64,000 nucleotides of DNA from Gemmatimonadaceae bacterium (GTDB lineage: Bacteria; Gemmatimonadota; Gemmatimonadetes; Gemmatimonadales; Gemmatimonadaceae). The translations under genes were made by a program, and so were the position numbers. Positions 16,963 to 25,157 of this stretch are shown piece after piece. The first letter of the stretch is position 1. Each line of letters starts with the position of its first letter. The stretch covers positions 1 through 64,000 of the forward strand of contig JACDDT010000003.1 of the NCBI GenBank assembly GCA_013816855.1. Direction: 5' to 3'. Below the pieces are notes generated by a model, which was not told the origin of the DNA, ran no database searches, and saw nothing but the letters and a program-made list of their open reading frames with translations.

Positions 16963-17139
16963 TCCCTACTCCTGGTAAAAATGTCTCGGGAGCGGAACTA
17001 CGCCCGACCCTCGACAATCTGTTACGCGAGACACAACGCCTCACGCTTGAATAGAACGAACCCGCCCCGAAGCTCTTCCATCGGATGACGCATTCGTTCG
17101 ACTAGCTCTAAAAGTAGTACCGACCCTCTAGGTGGACAA
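16963..17139 (-). promoter_or_regulatory. cspA promoter and long 5' leader
   Basis: On the minus strand TTGTCC (17139-17134), a 17-nt spacer and TACTTT (17116-17111) make a good promoter, with transcription expected near 17104. That leaves ~140 nt of untranslated leader before cspA. No protein-coding frame is evident in it. Long leaders of cold-shock mRNAs are known to refold with temperature. Confidence 0.5.
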
Positions 17140-17146
17140 TAGACAG

Positions 17147-17557
17147 TTATGGCTGTACTGCCCGCACGGCGGTGACGAAATACTCAGTTTCCCCGAAGCA
17201 GGACGTCGGAATACCCCTGTGCTGGTCATAACTCAGCGAAACTCGCTTGCCTACGTCCTTTTCGATTTCTCCTGCAATCGAATCGTTGCGAACCGTGAAT
17301 CGAAAAATCTCCGGCATCGTTCCCGGAAGGTTGGCCATCGCCAGCTCCCCTTCCCAAGTTTTACAAAGCCAGCCTTTCTTGGAAAGCTTCTGAACGAAGC
17401 CTCCCCGCTCGCCGCGCGAATACGAGTATCCCAGCGTCACCCACGTCCAGAGCGAAAAAATCACCAGTGGGACGAGCAGGACGATTACCGCGAGAGTCAA
17501 AATCTTGTGCCTGTTCCGCTCGCGCGGCGCAGCAACGGGAGTGTCTGTTTCGGTCAT
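17147..17557 (-). CDS. Conserved single-span membrane protein of unknown function
   Basis: The 136-residue protein has a short cytosolic N-terminus, one strong membrane segment ([19 protein letters not shown], residues ~19-37) and a ~95-residue periplasmic domain. The segment [28 protein letters not shown] is recalled from a conserved family in Gram-negative bacteria that is sometimes mislabelled 6-phosphogluconate dehydrogenase; there is no dehydrogenase motif here. Two cysteines lie outside the membrane and could pair. It is divergent from ispG, with ~80 nt between starts. Confidence 0.6.
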   Translation of the reverse strand: MTETDTPVAAPRERNRHKILTLAVIVLLVPLVIFSLWTWVTLGYSYSRGERGGFVQKLSKKGWLCKTWEGELAMANLPGTMPEIFRFTVRNDSIAGEIEKDVGKRVSLSYDQHRGIPTSCFGETEYFVTAVRAVQP

Positions 17558-17638
17558 AGTCAGGGATTATGGTCGTCTCCGTGCTCTGCATCGTTCGCGC
17601 CGGGAATTAGCTTTCACCTGTCCCTCACCGCAAGCGCG

Positions 17639-18874
17639 ATGACTGTACCCCAGAGAAGAAAAACCCCAACGGTGATGGTCGGCGGCGTGGCCGTCGGCTC
17701 GGAGCATCCGGTTGTCGTTCAGTCGATGACTAACACGGATACTGCCGACGCGAAAGGCACTGCTGAACAAATCGCATTGCTCGCCGGGGCAGGGTCAGAA
17801 ATCGTTCGCATTACCGTCAACACCGACGAAGCTGCCGCGGCCGTTCCCGAAATCGCCGAGCGTCTCGCCGATCTTGGCGTCACCGTTCCCATTGTCGGTG
17901 ACTTTCACTACAACGGTCATCTGCTGCTGCATCGGCACCCGCTCGCGGCCGTCGCGCTTGCGAAGTATCGCATCAATCCCGGGAACGTCGGCACGAAGCG
18001 GCGCGACGAAAATTTCCGCACCATCGTTGCGATCGCGGCGGCAAATGGAAAAACGGTTCGCATCGGCGTGAATTGGGGTTCGCTAGATCAGGATCTCCTC
18101 ACCGAGCTTATGGACGAAAACGCGCGGAGCGGGGAAGGGCGCGACGCAAAATCCGTTTACATCGAGGCAATGCTTCAGAGCGCGCTGCGCTCGGCGGTTC
18201 TTGCCGAAGAAGCGGGGCTCGGCCACGACCGCATCATCATCTCCGCTAAAGTCTCGGGCGTACGCGATCTTGTTCAGGTGTATCGGGATCTCGCGAGCCG
18301 CTGCGATTACCCGCTGCACCTTGGATTGACAGAGGCGGGACTTGGCACGAAGGGAATCATTGCAAGCTCGGCGGCGCTCTCCGTTCTGCTCAGTGAGGGG
18401 ATCGGTGACACCATCCGCGTATCGCTAACGCCACGACCGAATGGCGATCGCTCTGAGGAGGTGCGAGTCGCCCAGCAAATTCTGCAATCGCTTGAGCTGC
18501 GTAACTTCGCGCCACAGGTCACCGCGTGTCCCGGCTGCGGCAGGACTACGTCGACATTCTTCCAGCACATGGCCGAGGACATACAAAATTACTTGAAGGA
18601 GCAGATGCCGCAGTGGCAGTCGCGCTATCCGGACGTCGTCAACATGAAGGTCGCGGTCATGGGATGCGTCGTGAACGGTCCGGGAGAATCAAAGCATGCC
18701 AACATCGGAATCTCCCTCCCCGGCACGTTCGAAGATCCGAAAGCCCCTGTTTACATTGACGGGGCGCTGTCGGTAACGCTGAAGGGCGATTCGATTGTGC
18801 CGGAGTTTTTGCGAATTCTCGACGATTATGTCGAGCGCAACTACAGGTCAGCAGCGGTATCTGCCACCGTCTAA
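17639..18874 (+). CDS. ispG: 4-hydroxy-3-methylbut-2-enyl diphosphate synthase
   Basis: The 411-residue enzyme starts at MTVPQRRKT; the ORF track extends 169 codons too far upstream. It has the TIM-barrel part ([31 protein letters not shown]) and the C-terminal 4Fe-4S domain with CPGCGRT (C297, C300), C343 in GCVVNGPGE and the conserved Glu. It converts methylerythritol cyclodiphosphate to HMBPP in the MEP isoprenoid pathway. It has the short bacterial form without the plant-type insert. Confidence 0.95.
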   Translation: MTVPQRRKTPTVMVGGVAVGSEHPVVVQSMTNTDTADAKGTAEQIALLAGAGSEIVRITVNTDEAAAAVPEIAERLADLGVTVPIVGDFHYNGHLLLHRHPLAAVALAKYRINPGNVGTKRRDENFRTIVAIAAANGKTVRIGVNWGSLDQDLLTELMDENARSGEGRDAKSVYIEAMLQSALRSAVLAEEAGLGHDRIIISAKVSGVRDLVQVYRDLASRCDYPLHLGLTEAGLGTKGIIASSAALSVLLSEGIGDTIRVSLTPRPNGDRSEEVRVAQQILQSLELRNFAPQVTACPGCGRTTSTFFQHMAEDIQNYLKEQMPQWQSRYPDVVNMKVAVMGCVVNGPGESKHANIGISLPGTFEDPKAPVYIDGALSVTLKGDSIVPEFLRILDDYVERNYRSAAVSATV

Positions 18875-18878
18875 CGAA

Positions 18879-19478
18879 CTACTTCCGCGACTCGAGCTCT
18901 ATCGTCACCGCGGCGAGCTCATCCATGATTTCCCCGCGAAAGCCAACAGCAACGAGCCGGTCGTAGACGGCGCGATACCAGCCGACGCTGGCCTCCCTTC
19001 CGCCGCCGAATTTGTCCCAGACGCTTGCAGGATCCGCAGTGCGGTCGAGATCGGCGATTGTTGCGCTCGCGTTATGCAGTTTGTCAGCGGCACAAACCCA
19101 ACGCGCTCGCTCGCCGGCTGATTCGAGTCGCGCGAGGTAGTCGGTTCGCTTGTCAGCTCGCGAGAGTTCAATGCCGTCCTCGTCGTGCCGGCGATGAGTA
19201 ACTGCGAGGACAGTTTGCAGCACTTCTGCTCCGAATTTTTCGCCGATGCGCTGCTCTAGCATCTCTTGGGTGAATCCATCCCGCACGCAGTCCTCCACGA
19301 CATCATGGAGAATTCCCGCAACCACCGTCGCTTCGTCACGGACATACCGCGTAAGGATGACAGCGACATTGGCGGGATGGGTGAGGTAGGGAAGCTTGGT
19401 CCCTTTGCGCACTTGCTGGTCGTGGTGCTTCGCCGCAAATGCAAATGCGTGATTGATCGCGTCAGAGTATCCCTTCAC
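18879..19478 (-). CDS. HD-domain hydrolase, RelA/SpoT (MESH1)-like small ppGpp hydrolase
   Basis: The 199-residue protein has the pattern AAKHHDQQVRKGTKLPYLTHPANVA, ILHDVVED and ADKLHNASATIADL, which are the metal-binding motifs of the SpoT/MESH1 HD hydrolase family. There is no synthetase or TGS domain, so it is a stand-alone hydrolase that may act on (p)ppGpp or a related nucleotide. The GTG start overlaps the msrC-like stop by 4 nt. It is the third gene of a BY-kinase-like / fRMsr / HD operon. Confidence 0.8.
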   Translation of the reverse strand: MKGYSDAINHAFAFAAKHHDQQVRKGTKLPYLTHPANVAVILTRYVRDEATVVAGILHDVVEDCVRDGFTQEMLEQRIGEKFGAEVLQTVLAVTHRRHDEDGIELSRADKRTDYLARLESAGERARWVCAADKLHNASATIADLDRTADPASVWDKFGGGREASVGWYRAVYDRLVAVGFRGEIMDELAAVTIELESRK

Positions 19479-19966
19479 GTTCTGGCCGCCCGAAACCAGT
19501 GCACTATCGATTCAAGACCCGCTTTGTCGTCTTGCCCGAACGAGCCGACGGCTTCCGAGTCGATGTCCAGAACTGCGATCAGTTCGTTCGAGGAGTTGAT
19601 CACTGGAACGACGATCTCCGAGCGCGACCGGGCATCGCATGCAATGTGGCCGGGAAATTTCTCGACGTCTTCGACGATCACAGTCCTACGGTCCGCGGCT
19701 GCAGTCCCGCACACACCTCTCCCGAATTGAATGTCGATGCAGCCGAGACCTCCTTGATACGGACCTACTTGGAGGAGATGCGGTGCGACCACGCGATAGA
19801 AGCCGGTCCACAAGTATCCAAGCGAGTGGTGAATGAGCGCGGCAATCGTCGCCATCGCTGCAACTTCGTCCGTCACTCCTTCAAGAATTGCATCAGCATT
19901 GCGCTTGATTGTCGCGTATGCCTCCGCGCGCGGCAGTGATCTCAAGTCTTCAATCGACTCGCTCAT
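19475..19966 (-). CDS. msrC: GAF-domain free methionine-(R)-sulfoxide reductase
   Basis: The start is set at MSESIEDL, giving 163 residues. The single GAF domain carries the three cysteines of fRMsr/YebR: LGCIDIQFGRG, GVCGTAA and HIACDARS. It also has IVVPVINSSNELIAVLDIDS. It reduces free methionine-R-sulfoxide in the cytoplasm, using thioredoxin. It overlaps both neighbours by 4 nt, so it is co-translated with the upstream BY-kinase-like gene and the downstream HD hydrolase. Confidence 0.88.
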   Translation of the reverse strand: MSESIEDLRSLPRAEAYATIKRNADAILEGVTDEVAAMATIAALIHHSLGYLWTGFYRVVAPHLLQVGPYQGGLGCIDIQFGRGVCGTAAADRRTVIVEDVEKFPGHIACDARSRSEIVVPVINSSNELIAVLDIDSEAVGSFGQDDKAGLESIVHWFRAART

Positions 19967-21684
19967 CGGGTCCCGTCCGACTCGCTCAGCCCGGCAGCGC
20001 CGCGCCGTGTGGCGTTGACGAGCTCCTCTTTTTTCTCGAGGTGCGGGAACGGCGCATCCCAAAGAATTATTCCCTGAATTTTCATGTTCGTGCCGCGCAG
20101 GCTTTCCGCGGCGCTCTTGAGCGTGCTGAGTCGCGTGTGACCGACGCGTGCGGTCAGCAATACTTCGGGGGAGGGAATTACACTCGTTTCTGTTCGCTGC
20201 ACGTAGCTCGTGGGCGCAGCGATGATGATGAAGTCATATCTCTTCTGCAGTCGCAGGAATTCGCTCTTCGCTGCTTCCGTGACGTGCGGCTCGAGGATTC
20301 CGGCGCGCCTCGACCCGCTGGTCAGTACGTCCAATGGCCTGTCGCGACCGATCGTGGTCGGCTTGATCGCTTCCGCCCACGTCGCGCGGCCCGAAAGAAT
20401 TCCGGATAAGCCAGGATCGGGGGCGACGCGAAGAACCGCGGCAATTCCGCAAGTGCTCGCATCGACATCCACCAGCAGAGCGCTGCGTGCTTCGTATGCT
20501 GCCGAAGCTGCGAGATTCGACGCAACTGTTCCGACAATCTCGTGTTCGTCGCCGGTTACCGTTACGACGGGAAGCCCTGCGCCAACGGATGCGATGTGAA
20601 GATACAGAGAGCGATACGCTTCGGAAACAACGTCGATGAGAGGTGGTGCGCTTGCATCGGCCTGGCGCCGTCCGCGCTCGACGACAGTCGTCACCGGACC
20701 GATCACGGTGAGAACGCGCTCTCCCGACACCTTTTCAGCCTCCCGCGCATCCGCGACGTGCGGCCGCCGTAGCTCAACGGCAAGCGAGCCGGCAAAACCT
20801 AGTGCCGCCGCAAGGACCAGCGCCGCGGCGAGCATAGCCCACGGTGGCGCTCCCAGGTTCGCGAGGTCGCGGGCGTGATCGTGCTGCGCGTCGACACGAA
20901 GGTTCTGCGCTCGAACTTTTCCTATCTCGGCGTCGGCCGTCTCCAGCTGCGTGAGGGCGACTGCGCGGTCGGTGAGATAGCGAAGTGTGTCGACGAATGA
21001 TGTCGGCGGGGGTTGAACCGTTGCGACCGGCCTGATTGAATTCAGCTCTGCGCGTAGGCGATCGCGCTTCAAGGCTGCCACTCCGGCAATAGCGCGCCCG
21101 ATACTCGATGCCCTCGAGCTGAGAGCGGCGTAGCCGGGATCGACCGCGCCTATCGAAGCATATGCAGAGCGGTCACGCTCCACCGCGGCAAGAGAATCGA
21201 GAAGCTGCGGTATTTGTGGCTCACCGGCCACGAGGACATTTGAAGCGAGGGCCCGATAAGCGGAGGCTAACGGGGTTTCTTCCGCGCGCCGAATGAGCGC
21301 TCCGAGCCTGGATATGGAGATCGACAAGGATTCGCGCCGCGCAATCATCGCCGGTGGAAACGTGTCGACGAGCAGAGCGGCCGGCTGTGCCCTGCGCCGG
21401 ACTGACGCGAGAAGGGAATCGGCAATCGCGATCTTGCGGCGGCTCACCTCGCGTGAATGCAACGGAGCGCTCGAATCTTCCTTCGCTTCTATCTTCGCGG
21501 CCACAGTCTGGGCGCTGCGCGATGCCCGCTTCGGAACCAACACAAAAGCAATGATCGCAAACACGAACACGCCCGCCGCGATTCCGCCAAGTACGGAGAT
21601 CCTCCGCAGCGCATTTTTCGCTCGTGCGGAGACCCATACGTAAGTCGCACCGCCTGACAGACGCGTCGCTACACGGAAAGCCAT
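19963..21684 (-). CDS. Polysaccharide co-polymerase / BY-kinase-like protein with lost ATP-binding motifs
   Basis: The 573-residue protein has two membrane segments (residues ~29-51 and ~283-306) bracketing a helical, probably coiled-coil periplasmic part. A cytosolic CpsD/Wzc-type domain of ~230 residues follows. In that domain the Walker A loop is replaced by VTGDEHEIVGTVASNLA, without the GK(S/T) lysine. Walker A' survives as SALLVDVDAS, but Walker B is IIIAAPTS, without its Asp. The C-terminus has no tyrosine cluster. It is therefore unlikely to be an active kinase. No wzx, wzy or glycosyltransferase is nearby. Confidence 0.7.
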   Translation of the reverse strand: MAFRVATRLSGGATYVWVSARAKNALRRISVLGGIAAGVFVFAIIAFVLVPKRASRSAQTVAAKIEAKEDSSAPLHSREVSRRKIAIADSLLASVRRRAQPAALLVDTFPPAMIARRESLSISISRLGALIRRAEETPLASAYRALASNVLVAGEPQIPQLLDSLAAVERDRSAYASIGAVDPGYAALSSRASSIGRAIAGVAALKRDRLRAELNSIRPVATVQPPPTSFVDTLRYLTDRAVALTQLETADAEIGKVRAQNLRVDAQHDHARDLANLGAPPWAMLAAALVLAAALGFAGSLAVELRRPHVADAREAEKVSGERVLTVIGPVTTVVERGRRQADASAPPLIDVVSEAYRSLYLHIASVGAGLPVVTVTGDEHEIVGTVASNLAASAAYEARSALLVDVDASTCGIAAVLRVAPDPGLSGILSGRATWAEAIKPTTIGRDRPLDVLTSGSRRAGILEPHVTEAAKSEFLRLQKRYDFIIIAAPTSYVQRTETSVIPSPEVLLTARVGHTRLSTLKSAAESLRGTNMKIQGIILWDAPFPHLEKKEELVNATRRGAAGLSESDGTR

Positions 21685-21765
21685 TTCAGCTGTTTTGCGG
21701 GGTTGGTCGTTGTCCGCTCATGTAGTGCGAAAACTAAGCCCTTTCAAGAAAGGTGATGGAAAGCA

Positions 21766-21795
21766 AAACGGCGGAAGCAGAAGCTTCCGCCGTTT
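21766..21795 (-). terminator. Rho-independent terminator after the cupredoxin gene
   Basis: Perfect 13-bp arms AAACGGCGGAAGC / GCTTCCGCCGTTT enclose a 4-nt loop and are followed by T residues on the minus strand. It lies 20 nt past the stop of the cupredoxin gene and upstream of the BY-kinase-like gene. Confidence 0.8.
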
Positions 21796-21814
21796 CACTG
21801 CTATCGGTATGTGA

Positions 21815-22342
21815 CTACTGGACTGTGATCTTAGCGGTCATTCCCATCATCTTGTGCGGCAAGCAGAAGACGCTGTAGGTGCCTGGCTTGACGTTGGCAA
21901 AAGAAACGGTCACGGCATCGCCTCCAGCTACTCCCGTAAGCTTGCTGCTGAGATCGCTGTTCGGATCCTTGTCGGCGCCGAAGTTCGCGTTGAGCTGCGA
22001 CTTGACGTCAGCCGGAACGGTTGCCGCATCGAACGAGACGTTGTGCGGGCCGCCGCCGACGTTCGCGAACTTGATACCATCGCCAGCTTTGATGGTGATC
22101 GCGGCGGGCTCGAAGCGGAAACCCTTCGCATCGCCAACCATTTTCACTTCGTGCGTGGTGCCGGTAATGGGCGCCATCGTTCCCGTTGCGGCCGTTGTGG
22201 TCGCAGCCGGCGTGGTCGCAGCAGCCATCGCCGCAGATGTATCGACCATAACAGCGGTCGTGTCAGCCGGGTTCTTGTCGCCACCGGCGCACGCGCCGAG
22301 GACAATCGCGCTAATCGAAATCAATGTTCCTTTGAACCGCAT
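21815..22342 (-). CDS. Plastocyanin/azurin-type cupredoxin lipoprotein
   Basis: The 175-residue protein has a lipobox (AIVLGAC), an Ala/Thr-rich linker to residue ~62 and a cupredoxin domain. The type-1 copper ligands are visible: His in GGPHNVSF, then Cys, His and Met in YSVFCLPHKMMGM. It should shuttle electrons in the periplasm, anchored to a membrane. A strong AGGAGG lies 5 nt before the ATG. Upstream there is a CRP/FNR-like palindrome. Confidence 0.88.
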   Translation of the reverse strand: MRFKGTLISISAIVLGACAGGDKNPADTTAVMVDTSAAMAAATTPAATTTAATGTMAPITGTTHEVKMVGDAKGFRFEPAAITIKAGDGIKFANVGGGPHNVSFDAATVPADVKSQLNANFGADKDPNSDLSSKLTGVAGGDAVTVSFANVKPGTYSVFCLPHKMMGMTAKITVQ

Positions 22343-22406
22343 TCGGGCCTCCTAGTGCCTTGCAATTGCGTGGATTATTCAAAGCCCGCCCTTCTTTGGC
22401 CGAGCT

Positions 22407-22424
22407 TTGTGAATTTATTCACAA
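22407..22424. promoter_or_regulatory. CRP/FNR-family binding site upstream of the cupredoxin gene
   Basis: TTGTGAAT-TT-ATTCACAA is a perfect palindrome and includes TGTGA-N6-TCACA, the CRP consensus core. It lies ~65 nt upstream of the cupredoxin start. A -10-like AATAAT is seen at 22372-22377 on the minus strand. Control of an electron carrier by a CRP/FNR-type protein is plausible. Confidence 0.6.
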
Positions 22425-22494
22425 GCGTTTTGAGACGCAACGACGATCCATCGCCGTCTGCGCAAAACCATTGCATAAACCGGGCGATTCGGGG

Positions 22495-23760
22495 CTAAAA
22501 AAGGCCGAGCGTTGCGGGGTTCAGCTTCGAGGGATCGCCCACGTAAGCGAACCGAATGCCTTTCATGTAGGTCCGGACCACCCTCTGTACGTCCTCGGGT
22601 GTAACTCGCCTCAGATCGCCCACGAATCGTTCGGCCGCGTGAAAGTCGCCTTGATAGAGCTGAGCACGGGCCAAGAAATCAGCCTGTGCGGCATTCGTTT
22701 CGTTGCTCAGAAAATATTCGGTGATGAATTGCTGCTCGAGCTGTTGGAGGCCGCGGCGATCCAGCAGGCCTGTTTCGAGATCTGCGATTTGCGCCCGCAT
22801 CAAACGCAGCGTTGTGTCCGGAGACACGGTGGTCACATACAACCCTCCGGACGTGGCAGCACGATCGAGAAACGGTGCGTGCACGTCATAGGTAAGATTT
22901 CTCCGCGTCCTGATTTCGGCGAACATGCGGCCTGTCAGAACCGAGGTCGCAACACGCAGCGCCTGATAATCCGGGCTGTTGGCGAGCGGACCGCTGTAAT
23001 AGCCAAGCAGGTAGTTCGTCGGGAGCGACCTTTTCTCTATCGCCATCGCCGGCGGAAGCTCGGGAGTTCTCGGCGGAAGCGTCCAGCGATACGCGCCGCG
23101 TGGGAGAGTGCCCAGCGTTTCCCGAACGAGTTTTTCCACGTGCGCGCGATCGATGTCACCCACCACGACAAGCAGCATTCGCGATGTCACGACCTGTGAT
23201 GCCTGATACCTGCGCAGAGATGCCGAGTCGAAGGCCGTGATTGACGCCTCTGTGCCTCTGGGCGGAATGCCATATGGATGCCCCACAAATGCTATGCTGT
23301 CGGCAAGAAATTCAGCGGAAGCGTCGGGATCGTCGCGCCGTTGCCTCGCGGCGGAAAGAAACTGGCTTCGCACAATGTCTATTTCGCTCGATGCAAGCGT
23401 TGGATGGCTGAGGCGGTCGGTGAAAACCGACCACGTCGAATCGAAGCCCTCTCTGTTAGAGCGGATTCCGAACACGGTCCAGTCGTAGCTAGGCGACACA
23501 ACGAGTTCGGTACCCAGTCGCGCCATCGTGCGCCGCAGCGCATCCTTCGGATACTTCGAGGTGCCGCGCTCCGACACCTCGAGCAGAAATGGCTCGATGC
23601 CGGCCGTCGCCGCAGTCACCTGCCGTGTGCCGCCGAGGAGATATAAGTTCGCCGCGACGACATCGTTGCCGCTGATTTGGCGTAAAATGACCTTTACACC
23701 GGAGACATCGAAGCTTGATGTGATGGTCGATAATGCAAGCGCGACGGAAAGGAGCATCAC
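22495..23760 (-). CDS. M16-family peptidase homologue without the zinc motif
   Basis: The 421-residue protein has the two-domain M16 fold (VKVILRQISGNDVVAANLYLLGG, later GYYSGPLANSPDYQALRVATSVL and RTRRNLTYDVHAPF). The HxxEH motif is replaced by EPFLLEVSERGT, so it cannot bind zinc in the usual way. It retains the R/Y segment that helps form the partner's active site. A signal-like N-terminus is present (MMLLSVALALSTITSS). It overlaps the active M16 gene upstream by 4 nt, which suggests a heterodimer like PqqL-type or mitochondrial processing peptidase pairs. Confidence 0.85.
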   Translation of the reverse strand: MMLLSVALALSTITSSFDVSGVKVILRQISGNDVVAANLYLLGGTRQVTAATAGIEPFLLEVSERGTSKYPKDALRRTMARLGTELVVSPSYDWTVFGIRSNREGFDSTWSVFTDRLSHPTLASSEIDIVRSQFLSAARQRRDDPDASAEFLADSIAFVGHPYGIPPRGTEASITAFDSASLRRYQASQVVTSRMLLVVVGDIDRAHVEKLVRETLGTLPRGAYRWTLPPRTPELPPAMAIEKRSLPTNYLLGYYSGPLANSPDYQALRVATSVLTGRMFAEIRTRRNLTYDVHAPFLDRAATSGGLYVTTVSPDTTLRLMRAQIADLETGLLDRRGLQQLEQQFITEYFLSNETNAAQADFLARAQLYQGDFHAAERFVGDLRRVTPEDVQRVVRTYMKGIRFAYVGDPSKLNPATLGLF

Positions 23761-25157
23761 TTCCCCCCGGTCGAAACGAGATCGGCTTCGCTCAACTTGA
23801 TTGCCTTCCTCGCTTCAGACGAAATCAAAACGCCCGTAATGTGTGGGCGTCCGACGATGTATTTGCGCGCGTAGCCGCGGAGATCGGAGATGGAGCGAGC
23901 CGCCATGTTGTCCACGTAACCCATATAGTATTCGAGGCTCGCTACGCTCCACCAAAACCCAAGAGTGTGGGCAAAGCCCGACGAGCGCTCCCGATCGAAT
24001 GCGGATGTCACAGAGCGGTGTGCCTTCTGTGCTGTCAGCTCTTCCTGCGTGAAATAGCCCGGTTGGTCGAACTTCGCGACCTCCTCCTCGAGAGCTTTTA
24101 GCGCCGTGCGAAGCTGCGGCGGCGATGTTTGTCCGCTGATGGTGATTGGGCCGGTATGGTTCAGCGTGTAGTAGTTCACACCTACCGCCTGCCATAAACC
24201 GCTGTCGACGAGACGCTGCTGAAATTTGGACTGCGGGTCATTCATAACATCTGAAAAAACGTCTGCCGAATAAGTCGCCGCAGGATCGGCGCCGACGCTC
24301 GGCCCTTGCCATTGTATTTGGACTGACACGGCATTCACGGGTCCTTCAACCACGACGCCCTCGTTGTGGACGAGTGAAGGGATCGTTGGTACCGGATCGG
24401 CGACAAACGGGTCCGAGGCGCGCGGCCACGTGCCGAGCTCGCGTTCAGCCAAGGTGAAAATGACGGCGGGGACCACGTCCCCGGTGACGATGAGCGCGGA
24501 GTTGTTCGGGACGTAATACCTGTGCTGTATCGTCCGCATTTTTTCCGGCGTGGTGGTGAGAACTATTTTCCTATCTCCGATCACGTCTTTCCGGCTGAAG
24601 TTTTCGGGATACAGCCGGAGGTCCATCGCGCGGGAAAAGGCGAAAAACGGATTTGATTCATTCCGGTCGTATTCGCCGATCACGACCTCACGCTCGCGCT
24701 CGAGCTCATCCTGACGAAACAGCGGCTGCTTGAGTGCCGCCGAAAGGAGACGAATGGCGGCGCCGGCGTTGTCCGCCGGAACAGTCATGAAGTAGTTGAC
24801 GCGCTCCTCGGAGGTGGTTCCGTTGAACACCGCGCCCAGATCCGAAGCCCGATCCCAGAATTCCGAGGGACCGGGATAGGTCGCGTCCGCGCGAAAGAAC
24901 ATGTGCTCGTACATGTGCGCGAGGCCTTCGTACTCCGGCGTTTGCGTAAAGGACCCGTTTTTTACATCGACCTCGACAGTGGCGAGCGGCACTCCGTGGT
25001 TTTCAACGACGATCACCTCGAGCCCGTTGGTAAGTACTTTCCTCTGAATGACTTTTTCGAGCTCAGCACGCTGTGCTCCCGCCGCATGCGGCACACCGCT
25101 CAGCCCGGCTGCAATTAGGACTGCGTGAAGGAGGCGAGTAATTTTCCGTTTCATCAT
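23757..25157 (-). CDS. M16-family zinc peptidase, catalytic subunit, exported
   Basis: The 466-residue protein has a signal peptide ending in AAGAQ and the inverted zinc motif HMYEH at residues 81-85, in the context EYEGLAHMYEHMFFRA, with a downstream Glu ligand. The second domain follows after residue ~240. It is the catalytic partner of the next gene, with a 4-nt ATGA overlap. The annotated ATG shares bases with the divergent murB ATG. A second in-frame ATG one codon later is also possible. Confidence 0.9.
   Translation of the reverse strand: MMKRKITRLLHAVLIAAGLSGVPHAAGAQRAELEKVIQRKVLTNGLEVIVVENHGVPLATVEVDVKNGSFTQTPEYEGLAHMYEHMFFRADATYPGPSEFWDRASDLGAVFNGTTSEERVNYFMTVPADNAGAAIRLLSAALKQPLFRQDELEREREVVIGEYDRNESNPFFAFSRAMDLRLYPENFSRKDVIGDRKIVLTTTPEKMRTIQHRYYVPNNSALIVTGDVVPAVIFTLAERELGTWPRASDPFVADPVPTIPSLVHNEGVVVEGPVNAVSVQIQWQGPSVGADPAATYSADVFSDVMNDPQSKFQQRLVDSGLWQAVGVNYYTLNHTGPITISGQTSPPQLRTALKALEEEVAKFDQPGYFTQEELTAQKAHRSVTSAFDRERSSGFAHTLGFWWSVASLEYYMGYVDNMAARSISDLRGYARKYIVGRPHITGVLISSEARKAIKLSEADLVSTGGK

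Noticed and set aside
17132-17638. N-terminal extension of the ispG ORF
   Set aside because: It is antisense to the small membrane protein; IspG homology begins only at MTVPQRR.
22360-23199. 279-codon plus-strand ORF
   Set aside because: Antisense shadow of the zinc-less M16 gene; composition rich in Arg and Cys.
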